From: Paenibacillus protaetiae
GTDB taxonomy: Bacteria; Bacillota; Bacilli; Paenibacillales; Paenibacillaceae
Assembly: GCF_004135365.1 (NCBI RefSeq)
Contig: NZ_CP035492.1
Coordinates: 3,344,001-3,408,000 of the forward strand
Reading direction: 5' to 3'
DNA: 64,000 nucleotides
Shown piece after piece: positions 7,485 to 16,200 of this stretch. The notes beneath the pieces are model-generated. The model was given only the letters and a program-made list of their open reading frames with translations. It searched no databases and had not been told where the DNA came from. How positions within the stretch are numbered: position 1 is the first letter of the stretch; every line of letters begins with the position of its first letter. Position numbers and translations under genes: made by a program.

Positions 7485-8621
7485 ATGGCACAAGCACAAG
7501 GCGCGTATGCAACCGGTTTGTACCGCAATGTATTTCAGGAGCTGGGATATTCGGAACGGGAAATTGAAGCAAGAGTACAGGACACTTGGGCCAAGCTGTT
7601 TGAAGGCCCGGAGGAAACCCGCATTTATTACGAAGCAGGCGGGGACATGGGGTATTTGCTTGACACGGGCAATCTGGATGTTCGGACCGAAGGGATGTCT
7701 TACGGCATGATGGCTGCGGTTCAGCTGGACCGCCAGGATGTATTTGACCGCATATGGAAATGGACGCATACATACATGTACATGACGGAGGGGGAGAATG
7801 CCGGTTATTTTGCATGGTCCTGCAATACCGACGGCACCCGCCGCTCGAACGGCCCGGCGCCGGACGGCGAGGAGTTTTTCGCCATGGCGCTGCTGTTCGC
7901 CTCCCATCGCTGGGGCGACCGGGAAGCGCCGTTCGATTATGGCAAGCAGGCGCGCGATCTGCTGCGGACCTGCCTGCATAAAGGAGAAGACGGCGTCGGC
8001 TATCCGATGTGGGATCCGCACCATAAGCTGATCAAATTTATTCCGAACTGCGATTATTCCGATCCGTCCTATCATTTGCCGCATTTTTACGAGCTGTTTG
8101 CGCTGTGGGCATATCCGGAGGACCGCACATTCTGGAAGGAAGCGGCAGAAGCAAGCCGCGCTTACCTGCGCCTGGCGTGCCATCCGGAAACAGGGCTGGC
8201 GCCGGAATATGCGCATTATGACGGAACGCCTAACGACTCGCGCGGCTACGGCAAATTTTTCAGCGACTCTTACCGGGTAGCGGCGAACGTCGGGCTCGAC
8301 TATGAATGGTTCCGCGCGGATGAATGGCAGCCTGAGGAAGCCGGCCGGATCCAGGCGTTTTTTGCCGGTATCCCGCCTGAAGATTATCGGCGGTACACAA
8401 TCAGCGGCGAGCCGCTGGAGGAAAAATCGCTCCATCCGGTCGGCCTTCTGGCGACCAATGCGGCGGCTTCGCTGGCAGCCGGCGGACCGAATGCCGAAGC
8501 GGCGGTAAGGCTGTTGTGGAATACGCCGGTCCGGACCGGCGTAAGAAGGTATTACGACAACTGTCTGTATCTATTCGCTGTGCTTGCTTTAAGCGGCCGT
8601 TACCGGATTTATATGCCGTAG
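7485..8621 (+). CDS. rex: Reducing-end xylose-releasing exo-oligoxylanase (GH8)
   Basis: The 378-residue protein is nearly colinear with the Bacillus halodurans enzyme Rex (EC 3.2.1.156), which removes xylose from the reducing end of xylo-oligosaccharides. The catalytic acid is Glu69 in LDVRTEGMSYG and the base Asp261 in FFSDSYRVAAN. Other conserved segments are GYFAWSC, GPAPDGEE, DPSYHLPHFYELF and YYDNCLYLFA. There is no signal peptide, so it acts in the cytoplasm on imported oligosaccharides. It starts behind AAGGAGGAAGCGGCA. It heads the module that continues with the YesN/YesM pair and ABC importer. The symbol follows the enzyme name and is unrelated to the redox repressor Rex. Confidence 0.94.
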   Translation: MAQAQGAYATGLYRNVFQELGYSEREIEARVQDTWAKLFEGPEETRIYYEAGGDMGYLLDTGNLDVRTEGMSYGMMAAVQLDRQDVFDRIWKWTHTYMYMTEGENAGYFAWSCNTDGTRRSNGPAPDGEEFFAMALLFASHRWGDREAPFDYGKQARDLLRTCLHKGEDGVGYPMWDPHHKLIKFIPNCDYSDPSYHLPHFYELFALWAYPEDRTFWKEAAEASRAYLRLACHPETGLAPEYAHYDGTPNDSRGYGKFFSDSYRVAANVGLDYEWFRADEWQPEEAGRIQAFFAGIPPEDYRRYTISGEPLEEKSLHPVGLLATNAAASLAAGGPNAEAAVRLLWNTPVRTGVRRYYDNCLYLFAVLALSGRYRIYMP

Positions 8622-8663
8622 CTTGGCGGCGCAGGCCATATAAGCCGGCAGGAATGAAAGCAG

Positions 8664-8694
8664 CCCGCGCCTGTGCGCGAGACGCAGGCGCGGC
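8664..8694 (+). promoter_or_regulatory. GC-rich stem-loop before the response regulator
   Basis: CCGCGCCTG (8665-8673) pairs with CAGGCGCGG (8685-8693), about 7 bases before the Shine-Dalgarno sequence AAGGAGGT. There is no T tract, so it is more likely an mRNA-stability or processing element than a terminator. Confidence 0.45.
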
Positions 8695-8714
8695 CCCAAA
8701 AAGGAGGTCCATTC

Positions 8715-10298
8715 ATGTATAAAGTAATCTTGGTGGAAGACGAGATTTATGCAAGACAAGGGCTCCGCGATTTAATCAATTGGGAACGCTTAGGCTACGA
8801 GGTGGCAGAGGAAGCGGGAGACGGGGAGGAAGCGCTTCGGATCATTGCAGACACGAAGCCGGACTTGGTCATCACCGATATCCGGATGCCGGTGCTGGAC
8901 GGCCTGGAGCTGATCCGGACCGTGCGGGATTCCGGCAATCATGAAACCAAGTTTATTATTATAAGCGGCTACGGCGACTTTAAATACGCCCAGCAGGCAA
9001 TTAAGTTTGGGGTCAAAGATTTTATATTAAAGCCGATTGACGAAGACGAGCTGATGGATTCCTTAACCCGTCTGGCCGTCCAAATTAATAAGGACAAGAT
9101 GAAGCTGGAAGAGCGCGCCGGCTACAGCCTCAAGGCGCTTGCCAGGCTGCTGCGGGGAGAAGCTGCGGAGGAGGAGCTGCGCGGCATTGCCGATTTGCTT
9201 GACTTGCAGCTGTCCGGCCGTTACGGCTATCTGATCGTCGAAATTAACGATCTTCCTAAACCCGGCGCAGGCGCTAATGCAGCAAAGGACCAAATCCAGC
9301 AATTCCGCCAGCTGATCGCCCAGACGGCTGCAGAGCTTGGTTTTGCCGCGGATCAGCAGCTGCATCTTCACGAACACCGGTACGGCGTATACGGCTTCCC
9401 GTTCAAAATTTCGTTCCATACCGGCAAAAGCGAGCGGGAGGATAAAGCAAGGAAGCTGGCGGAACGGCTGTCCGGGCAATTAGCCTTCCCTGTTCTTGCT
9501 TATTTGGGGACTGAAGTGGATCGGCTTGCGGACATTAACAATAGTTACGCCGCGGCTATGGAGCTGATGGACTACAAGTATGCTTATGCCGGGCGGCAGC
9601 TGCTTTCCTATGACCAGATCGGCGCCGGCGGGCTCCGTTATATCGAGTTTGAGGCGGCTGATTATGCGAGGCTGATGGAACAGCTGGAAGAGGGAAACCT
9701 GGAAGCGATGCATGCAAGCGTGGACTGGATATTCGAGGTCATCCAGCAAAAAGCGTTTGCGCCTGAAGCGGTTCAAAATGCGGTTGCCCGGTTTGTATTT
9801 GCCGTGATCGGCTCGATCCGGGCGATGCAAGGCGACGAGAACGAGCTTCAGTCGCTGGAGCCTGTGATGCAATGGCCGAACCAGCCGGTTACGCTGCAAG
9901 GCTTAAAGGAGCGGCTCAGCGCCTTTATGGAAGAAAGCGCGCTTATGGCCGCCGGCTTGCGCAAGAAAAACACAAGAAGCGACATGATGCGCATCAAAAG
10001 CTATATTGAGCAGCATTACAGCGAAGATATCAGCTTGAAGAGCATCGCCGCCAGCTTTTATATGAACCCGGCTTATCTCGGGCAGCTGTTCAGGAAGACG
10101 TTTGGCCTCTATTTTAACGATTTCCTGCTGCAGATTCGGATCGATAACGCCAAGCGGCTGCTCCGCCAGACGGAGATGCGGGTGTATGAAATCGCGCGCT
10201 GCGTAGGCTTCGATAATGCCGATTACTTTGTAAGCAAGTTTGAGAAGGTGGAAGGAAAAACGCCTACCGCCTACCGCAATAAGCTGCTTCCCAAATAA
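8715..10298 (+). CDS. YesN-like response regulator, REC + AraC
   Basis: The 527-residue protein starts at ATG 8715 behind AAGGAGGTCC. Residues 1-120 form a receiver domain with phospho-acceptor Asp55 (LVITDIRMPVLDG) and the conserved Lys of FILKPIDEDEL. A middle region of about 280 residues follows. The last 100 residues hold two AraC-type helix-turn-helix motifs (DISLKSIAASFYMNPAYLGQ; VYEIARCVGFDNADYFVSKF). It pairs with the next gene, a YesM-like kinase, with a 17-base gap. Such pairs typically activate the neighbouring sugar ABC operon on sensing extracellular oligosaccharide. Confidence 0.93.
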   Translation: MYKVILVEDEIYARQGLRDLINWERLGYEVAEEAGDGEEALRIIADTKPDLVITDIRMPVLDGLELIRTVRDSGNHETKFIIISGYGDFKYAQQAIKFGVKDFILKPIDEDELMDSLTRLAVQINKDKMKLEERAGYSLKALARLLRGEAAEEELRGIADLLDLQLSGRYGYLIVEINDLPKPGAGANAAKDQIQQFRQLIAQTAAELGFAADQQLHLHEHRYGVYGFPFKISFHTGKSEREDKARKLAERLSGQLAFPVLAYLGTEVDRLADINNSYAAAMELMDYKYAYAGRQLLSYDQIGAGGLRYIEFEAADYARLMEQLEEGNLEAMHASVDWIFEVIQQKAFAPEAVQNAVARFVFAVIGSIRAMQGDENELQSLEPVMQWPNQPVTLQGLKERLSAFMEESALMAAGLRKKNTRSDMMRIKSYIEQHYSEDISLKSIAASFYMNPAYLGQLFRKTFGLYFNDFLLQIRIDNAKRLLRQTEMRVYEIARCVGFDNADYFVSKFEKVEGKTPTAYRNKLLPK

Positions 10299-10315
10299 GT
10301 GTGCGGGGGTCATCT

Positions 10316-12091
10316 ATGTTATTTAGCTTTAACAATATCCGCCTCCGGGGCAAGATGCTCATCGTCTATACCCTTTCCGTATTTATCCCGATTGTCGTAA
10401 CCAACATCGTGTTCTACCAGGTGACAACCCATCACGTCAAGCAGCAGAAAACAAACGACATGTCCAAGGCGATGGAACAGATCCGCAACGATTTTCTGGC
10501 GCAAATCGATGTGGCGGTCGGCATTTCTTCCGTTTTGTATACGGATAATCTGCTGAATGACGCCATGGAAAAAACATATGAGTCGGCTACGGAATATGTC
10601 GACGCCTATTATTCGGAAATCAGCCCGACCTTATATCGTTACACCCCCATTTATAAAGCCATCCAAAATATTTCGATCTATACGAGCAATAATTCGATCA
10701 TCGGCGGCGGAGGCATGCTTCCGATTACGAGCGAGGTCCGGAATCAGCTGTGGTACCAGGAAGCGATGAGCATGCCCGGCTCGCAGCCGATTGTGATCCG
10801 CAACGAAACCGAGACGTACAAAGGTCCGGAAATTACGTATACGGTCGCCCGCCGTTTGAACTATAACAAATATCAAAACTTTAGAAACAAAGTGCTGAAA
10901 ATCGACATCAGCCTCGACACAGTCAGCAGCTTGTTCCAAAATACGACGCTGCAAGGCCATCTGTACTTGATTAATCCGGCCGGCCGGATCGATTTTACCA
11001 ATGATCCCGATCTCGGCTGGAAAAGCAAGGACGTTTCGTTCGACAGCATTGCGATTCCTTCCGGCACGCTGGTGTTCAATCAATATTTTAATAATGTCGA
11101 TTATTTGCGGGGCTGGCGTATTGAAGGCCTGTTTCCCGAGGACGAGGTGCTGAAGGACGTTCACCGTTCCCGCAACTTCGTGCTGTATTTGGCTATTCCG
11201 ATTCTGGTTGTTCCTACGCTTGTCATCATTTGGTTCACGAGTTCGCTCAACGTCCGGATTGTGCGGATATTGAAGCATATGAAAAAAGTGCGCAATCATC
11301 ATTTCGAGACGATTAATCAGGACCAATACCGGGACGAAATCGGGCAGCTGACGAATGAATTCAACCGGATGACGCTGCAGATCGGCAGCCTGATCGATGA
11401 TGTGTACTTGGCTGACATCGAGCGCAAGGATCTGGAAATTAAGCGTAACCAGGCGCAGCTCCACGCGCTGCAAAGCCAGATTAACCCCCACTTCCTGTTT
11501 AACGCGCTGGAGACGATCCGGATGAGAAGCCTGCTGAAGAAGGAGCAGGAAACTGCCAAAATCATTCACAATATGGCAAAAATTTTCCGCAAATCGCTGT
11601 CCTGGGACCATGACTGGGTGTATGTGCGGGAAGAGCTGGAGCTGATCAACTGCTTCCTGGAAATTCAAAAGTACCGGTTCGGCGATAAGCTGGAGTACAA
11701 GCTGCACATTGATGAAGAAGCCTATGGTTGTATCATTCCGAAGATGGCGGTGCTGCCGTTTGTCGAAAACGCCAGCATTCACGGCATCGAGCCGCTCAAG
11801 GAGCAGGGTCTCATCGACCTCTCCATCCGGGTATGCGGCGACAAGCTTATTACAACAATCAAGGATAACGGGCTGGGCATCGAAGAGGAGCATCTGAACG
11901 AAATCCGCCGCTCGCTCGAAACCGAAGAGTCGATTGGCGATCATGTCGGCATCCGCAACGCGTATTACCGTTTAAAGCTGAACTACCGCGAGCAATTCAA
12001 GTTTGAGCTGGACAGTTCCAGAGACCAGGGGACGATTGTGACCATCGAACTACCTTGCCATCGGTACAGGGAACCAGATCAACAACTATGA
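10316..12091 (+). CDS. YesM-like sensor histidine kinase
   Basis: The 591-residue membrane kinase starts at ATG 10316; a GTG 15 bases earlier lacks a ribosome site. A first transmembrane helix (about 15-37), a large extracellular Cache-like sensor domain, and a second helix (about 290-312) precede a HAMP linker. The phospho-acceptor is His392 in QSQINPHFLFNALE, typical of the LytS/YesM class. The ATPase N-box is PFVENASIHG, and the G-box GLGIEEE. It should phosphorylate the YesN-like regulator just upstream and sense xylo-oligosaccharides directly or through the binding lipoprotein (inference from context). Confidence 0.93.
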   Translation: MLFSFNNIRLRGKMLIVYTLSVFIPIVVTNIVFYQVTTHHVKQQKTNDMSKAMEQIRNDFLAQIDVAVGISSVLYTDNLLNDAMEKTYESATEYVDAYYSEISPTLYRYTPIYKAIQNISIYTSNNSIIGGGGMLPITSEVRNQLWYQEAMSMPGSQPIVIRNETETYKGPEITYTVARRLNYNKYQNFRNKVLKIDISLDTVSSLFQNTTLQGHLYLINPAGRIDFTNDPDLGWKSKDVSFDSIAIPSGTLVFNQYFNNVDYLRGWRIEGLFPEDEVLKDVHRSRNFVLYLAIPILVVPTLVIIWFTSSLNVRIVRILKHMKKVRNHHFETINQDQYRDEIGQLTNEFNRMTLQIGSLIDDVYLADIERKDLEIKRNQAQLHALQSQINPHFLFNALETIRMRSLLKKEQETAKIIHNMAKIFRKSLSWDHDWVYVREELELINCFLEIQKYRFGDKLEYKLHIDEEAYGCIIPKMAVLPFVENASIHGIEPLKEQGLIDLSIRVCGDKLITTIKDNGLGIEEEHLNEIRRSLETEESIGDHVGIRNAYYRLKLNYREQFKFELDSSRDQGTIVTIELPCHRYREPDQQL

Positions 12092-12148
12092 TTTTCAAAG
12101 TAGGGTATAAAGTTTACCGGGTTTCGGAGCAGCCGCTCTCTTATTAAA

Positions 12149-12164
12149 ATGAAAGTGCTTACAA
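12149..12164 (+). promoter_or_regulatory. Second cre-like site, before the binding-protein gene
   Basis: ATGAAAGTGCTTACAA differs from the cre consensus at one position (T in place of the central C). It lies 30 bases upstream of the lipoprotein start, suggesting that the ABC genes have an additional promoter under catabolite control. Confidence 0.6.
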
Positions 12165-12193
12165 AAAAATAAATGAGAGGGGATTCAGACGAC

Positions 12194-13924
12194 ATGGTCG
12201 GTAAAAAGCTTTCGATACTAAGCTTGACCATTGCCTTGACCGCTACGCTTGCTGCCTGCAGCAGCAATAATAACGGCAACAGCTCCAGCAGCACCACTCC
12301 GGCATCAACAGCGCCTTCCAGCGATGCGAGCCCGTCCAGCTCGGCAAGCGCAGAGCCGAAAGAGGACTTGACGCCCGTCACCTTTACGTATTTTAACGCG
12401 AACTCCCAAGTGCCGGATATTGACTCGAACCAGACCGAAATCGGCAAAAAGCTGGAAGAGCAAACCGGCGTTAACTTCAAGCTGCAGTTCCCGGTCGGCG
12501 ACGTGAATACGAAGATCGGTACGATGATCGCCAGCGGCGACTACCCGGACGTGCTTGCGCCGGATACCGCTATCGACAAAATTTTGGACGCCAAAGCGTT
12601 TATCCCGCTGAACGACCTGATTGATCAATACGGGCCGAACATTAAAAAGGTGTATGGTCCTTATTACAATCAAATGAAACAAGCGGACGGCAACATTTAT
12701 TTCCTTCCGTTCTCTGCAGTTGTCGGCGACTATCAGCCGGCTCCGACGATTGAACAAGGCGCGTTCTTTATTCAACGCCGCGTGCTGAAGGAATTTGGCT
12801 ATCCGAAAATCAAAACGCTGGACGAATATTTTGACCTGATCAAAAAATACAACGACGCGCATAAAGGCGACGACCTGACAGGCTTTACGTCGCTGACGTA
12901 TGACTGGCGCACGATGGGCATCTTTAACGCGCCGATGCATCTGGCCGGTTATCCGAACGATGGCGACGTCATTGTCGATATGCAAACGCATAAATCCGAC
13001 ATTTATTCGGATGATGACAGCACGAAGCGCTGGCTGAAAAAGCTGAACGAAATTAACAACGAAGGGCTGTACGACAAGTCCTCTTTCGTAAACAACTATG
13101 ACCAGTACCTGGCGAAAATCTCTTCCGGCAAAGTGCTCGGATTTTTCGACTACGAGTGGGAAGTGGACCAAGCGATTCAGAACATCCGCAAAACCGGCAA
13201 TGATGATCTTGATTATTTGGCGCTGCCGGTCGTATTTGACCAAGATATTAAAGACCAATACCTTGATCCGAACTCGTTTGTTGACAACCGCGGCGTAGGC
13301 ATCACGACCAGCGCAAAAGATCCGGTGCGGATTATCAAATACTTCGACAACATGTTGAAGGAAGAAAACCAAGTGATGATCCAATGGGGCTTCAAAGGCG
13401 AAAATTATGAAGTGGACGACAAAGGCCGCTTCTATCAAACGCCGGAAGAAATTGAAGCGCGCAAAGACAATGCAACGAACCAAAAGGTTGGCTTTACTTA
13501 CTTCAACTACAGCTGGCCGATGTACGGTCTGGGCTCGACGCTCAGCGACGGCAACTCGCTTGCTGTAAACCGCCAGCCGGAAGTGGCGCAAGCCTCGTTT
13601 ACGGAAGGCGACAAAAACATTTTGTCCAAATACGGCGTACAAACGTTCTCCGACCTGTTTGCGAAACCGGATGACCGTCCTTGGTACCCGGCATGGAGCA
13701 TTGCCATTGAGCAAGGTTCGCCTGCTCAAATCTTCCAGCAAAAATCGAAAGACGTGAAGCTGAAATACTTCCCTAAACTCGTTCTGGCGAAGCCGGATCA
13801 ATTCGACGGCATCTGGGACGAATACATCAAGGAATTCAGCAAGCTTGACGTGAAAGGCTTCGAAACGACGATGGATGGATTAATCGCCGACAAAATCGCA
13901 AAGGTGACGGGCAGCAGCAACTAA
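12194..13924 (+). CDS. Extracellular solute-binding lipoprotein, LipO/LplA type
   Basis: The 576-residue protein begins at ATG 12194 behind GAGAGGGGATTC. A lipoprotein signal ends in LAAC with Cys22 as the lipidated residue, followed by a Ser/Asn/Pro-rich linker to about residue 60. The remainder is a large type-1 oligosaccharide-binding fold (FTYFNANSQVPD; EEQTGVNFKLQFP; MIASGDYPDVLAP), as in the family partnered with LplB/YtcP permeases. It should capture xylo-oligosaccharides, given the exo-oligoxylanase in the same module. No ATPase is encoded here; a shared MsmX-type ATPase elsewhere would energise it. Confidence 0.92.
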   Translation: MVGKKLSILSLTIALTATLAACSSNNNGNSSSSTTPASTAPSSDASPSSSASAEPKEDLTPVTFTYFNANSQVPDIDSNQTEIGKKLEEQTGVNFKLQFPVGDVNTKIGTMIASGDYPDVLAPDTAIDKILDAKAFIPLNDLIDQYGPNIKKVYGPYYNQMKQADGNIYFLPFSAVVGDYQPAPTIEQGAFFIQRRVLKEFGYPKIKTLDEYFDLIKKYNDAHKGDDLTGFTSLTYDWRTMGIFNAPMHLAGYPNDGDVIVDMQTHKSDIYSDDDSTKRWLKKLNEINNEGLYDKSSFVNNYDQYLAKISSGKVLGFFDYEWEVDQAIQNIRKTGNDDLDYLALPVVFDQDIKDQYLDPNSFVDNRGVGITTSAKDPVRIIKYFDNMLKEENQVMIQWGFKGENYEVDDKGRFYQTPEEIEARKDNATNQKVGFTYFNYSWPMYGLGSTLSDGNSLAVNRQPEVAQASFTEGDKNILSKYGVQTFSDLFAKPDDRPWYPAWSIAIEQGSPAQIFQQKSKDVKLKYFPKLVLAKPDQFDGIWDEYIKEFSKLDVKGFETTMDGLIADKIAKVTGSSN

Positions 13925-13948
13925 CCGCGCGGCGATCACGTAAGAGGT

Positions 13949-13970
13949 CGGGCCTTGAAAGCAAGGCCCG
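13949..13970 (+). promoter_or_regulatory. Intercistronic hairpin between binding protein and permease
   Basis: CGGGCCTTG (13949-13957) pairs with CAAGGCCCG (13962-13970), with only a short T run after it. Such hairpins protect the upstream message and keep the binding protein more abundant than the permeases. Confidence 0.55.
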
Positions 13971-14026
13971 GCTTTCCTACATCGTACCGGCTAGTTGGGG
14001 AACCGTTACTTGAGGAGGAAATAGCG

Positions 14027-15001
14027 ATGCGTAATGAAACAGTCACGACAGAAGCAAGCCCGCAGGCCGTGCTGCAGCCAACCGGGATTAAACGTTTTTT
14101 TAAACTGATGATGAGGCAGAAGGCGCTGCTTGCCATGTCTTTGCCTTTTGTCATTTGGGTATTTGTATTCAAGTATGTTCCGCTCTGGGGATGGACGATT
14201 GCGTTCCAGCATTATCGCCCGAATCTGGGCATGTTCCAACAGGAGTGGATTGGCCTCGACCAGTTCCGCTTTTTGTTTGCAGACGATTCCTTTATCCGCG
14301 TGCTGCGCAATACGATTGCGATGGCTGTCATCAAGCTGGTGCTTGGTTTCGTTACCGCCATCGTGCTGGCTATTTTGCTGAATGAGATTCGTATTATCGT
14401 ATTTAAGCGTTTCGTACAAACGATCAGTTACTTGCCGCACTTTATATCATGGGTTGTGGCGGCCAACCTGATTTCGACGGCTTTATCCATTGATGAGGAC
14501 GGTATTATCAATAAAGTGCTGATGTGGCTTCATATTATTAACGAACCGGTCCTGTGGCTTGGGGTTGGTCACTACTTTTGGGGAATTCTCGGCATCTCCG
14601 AAGTTTGGAAGGATGTCGGTTGGAATACAATTGTATATTTAGCGGCTATGACGATGATAGATCCTGCTCAATACGAAGCGGCTGAAATAGACGGCGCCAG
14701 CCGGTTCCAGCGGATATTGCGCATTACGCTGCCAGGGCTGAAGCCGGTCATTATTATTTTGCTGATTATGAATCTCGGCAATATTTTGGAGACGGGCTTT
14801 GAACCGCAATATTTGATGGGCAACGGGATGAATGCGGACTTCTCCGAAAACCTCGAAATATTCGTGCTGAAATACGGGATATCGATGGGCAACTTCTCAC
14901 TTGCGACCGCAGCCGGCATTTTTAAAACGGTGGTCAGCTTTATTCTGTTGTTCTCGTCAAACGCCATCGCGAAGCGAATGGGCGAAGAGAGACTGTTTTA
15001 G
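14027..15001 (+). CDS. Sugar ABC permease, LplB/UgpA type
   Basis: The 324-residue inner-membrane protein starts at ATG 14027 behind TGAGGAGGAAATAGC; an earlier in-frame ATG at 13955 overlaps the hairpin and lacks a ribosome site. It has about six helices and the EAA loop that docks the ATPase: EAAEIDGASRFQRILRITLP near residues 220-240. It follows the binding lipoprotein and precedes the second permease by 17 bases, forming the membrane pore of the importer. Confidence 0.93.
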   Translation: MRNETVTTEASPQAVLQPTGIKRFFKLMMRQKALLAMSLPFVIWVFVFKYVPLWGWTIAFQHYRPNLGMFQQEWIGLDQFRFLFADDSFIRVLRNTIAMAVIKLVLGFVTAIVLAILLNEIRIIVFKRFVQTISYLPHFISWVVAANLISTALSIDEDGIINKVLMWLHIINEPVLWLGVGHYFWGILGISEVWKDVGWNTIVYLAAMTMIDPAQYEAAEIDGASRFQRILRITLPGLKPVIIILLIMNLGNILETGFEPQYLMGNGMNADFSENLEIFVLKYGISMGNFSLATAAGIFKTVVSFILLFSSNAIAKRMGEERLF

Positions 15002-15018
15002 AAAGAGAGGAGAAAACG

Positions 15019-15951
15019 ATGCAAACCACGACACCGGTGAAAAAAGTGCACAAACGGTTTGGTTCGCCCAGCGACCGTATATTCGATACGTTAAACGTCC
15101 TATTCCTTGTATGCCTGGCCATCGTTACGCTGTATCCATTCGTCAATACGCTGATGGTATCGCTTAATGACGCCAGCGACTCGATCCGAGGCGGCATTTA
15201 TTTGTGGCCGCGCCAGTTCAGCTGGGGAAACTATCATTACGTATTTAAAGAAGCGACCATTATCCATGCGACAATGATTTCTATCCTTCGTACCGTCATC
15301 GGCACGGTGGTTACGGTATTTGCTTCGGCCATGGTGGCCTATACGATCAGCCGGCCGGAGTTCGTGCTTCGCAAATTCGTGACCGTGATGTTCGTGCTGA
15401 CGATGTATTTGAACGGCGGCTTAATTCCGAACTACTTGCTAATCCGCGATCTGGACATGATCGGCAGCTTCTGGGTGTATATCGTTCCGGGCATTATCGG
15501 CGTCTTTAATATGATCGTCATCCGCTCCTTTATCGAAGGGCTGCCGGAAGGCATTATCGAGTCGGCCCGGATGGACGGAGCAGGCGATTTCCGCACCTTC
15601 ATGCAAATCGTGCTTCCGCTTGCGCTGCCGGCGCTGGCAACGGTTGCGCTGTTTACGGGCGTCTACCAGTGGAACTCCTGGTTTGACGTATTCCTGTACA
15701 ACTCCCAGAAGCCGGACCTGAGCACGCTGCAATACGAGCTGATGCGCATGCTGGCCAACTCGAACTCCAACTCCTCGATGACGGCAGGATCGGCTTTCGC
15801 CAACAGCGGCAACGGCAACGCCAACTATGTTACGCCAACCTCGATCCGGGCAACGATGACGATTGTGGCGAGCGTGCCGATGATTATCGTCTATCCGTTC
15901 CTGCAAAAATATTTTGTTAAAGGCATGACGCTTGGCGGGGTGAAAGGATAA
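15019..15951 (+). CDS. Sugar ABC permease, LplC/YtcP type
   Basis: The 310-residue protein starts behind AGAGAGGAGAAAACG. It has six predicted helices and the EAA loop variant ESARMDGAGDFRTFMQIVLP (about 175-194). It is the second pore subunit of the CUT1-type importer. An insertion rich in Ser and Asn (NSNSNSSMTAGSAFANSGNG) precedes the last helix. It ends the module, with a long terminator 70 bases later. Confidence 0.93.
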   Translation: MQTTTPVKKVHKRFGSPSDRIFDTLNVLFLVCLAIVTLYPFVNTLMVSLNDASDSIRGGIYLWPRQFSWGNYHYVFKEATIIHATMISILRTVIGTVVTVFASAMVAYTISRPEFVLRKFVTVMFVLTMYLNGGLIPNYLLIRDLDMIGSFWVYIVPGIIGVFNMIVIRSFIEGLPEGIIESARMDGAGDFRTFMQIVLPLALPALATVALFTGVYQWNSWFDVFLYNSQKPDLSTLQYELMRMLANSNSNSSMTAGSAFANSGNGNANYVTPTSIRATMTIVASVPMIIVYPFLQKYFVKGMTLGGVKG

Positions 15952-16021
15952 GTTTACAGTTATGCTGCATAACGCCAAATGGAATGGTCAAGCTGCAGGA
16001 AATTGCAGCGTGAGCAGGTAT

Positions 16022-16065
16022 AAAATAAACAGCGTTCCGGATTACTCCGGAACGCTGTTTATTTT
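16022..16065. terminator. Long bidirectional terminator
   Basis: A perfect 19-bp stem (16022-16040 with 16047-16065, core AGCGTTCCGG) has an A-rich left arm and a T-rich right arm. It closes the xylo-oligosaccharide module. Confidence 0.92.
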
Positions 16066-16121
16066 GTGCGTGCTGGCCGAAACTAGCGGAGGGCAGAGGC
16101 CAGCCGTTCGGAGCGGACAAA

Positions 16122-16150
16122 TTGAACCTCCGGTTGAAAAGGAGTACACT
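16122..16150 (+). promoter_or_regulatory. Promoter of the MFS gene at 16201
   Basis: TTGAAC (16122-16127) and TACACT (16145-16150) are separated by exactly 17 bases, about 50 bases upstream of the MFS start. No clear operator was seen. Confidence 0.6.
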
Positions 16151-16200
16151 AAGAACGGATTTTATGTCCGGCCAGAATACAGCTTAAGAGTGGTGCAGCT

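Noticed and set aside
12305-13801. A 498-codon minus-strand open frame over the binding lipoprotein
   Set aside because: Composition is Arg/Val-rich and unlike a protein; the plus strand has a lipobox, ribosome site and clear family.
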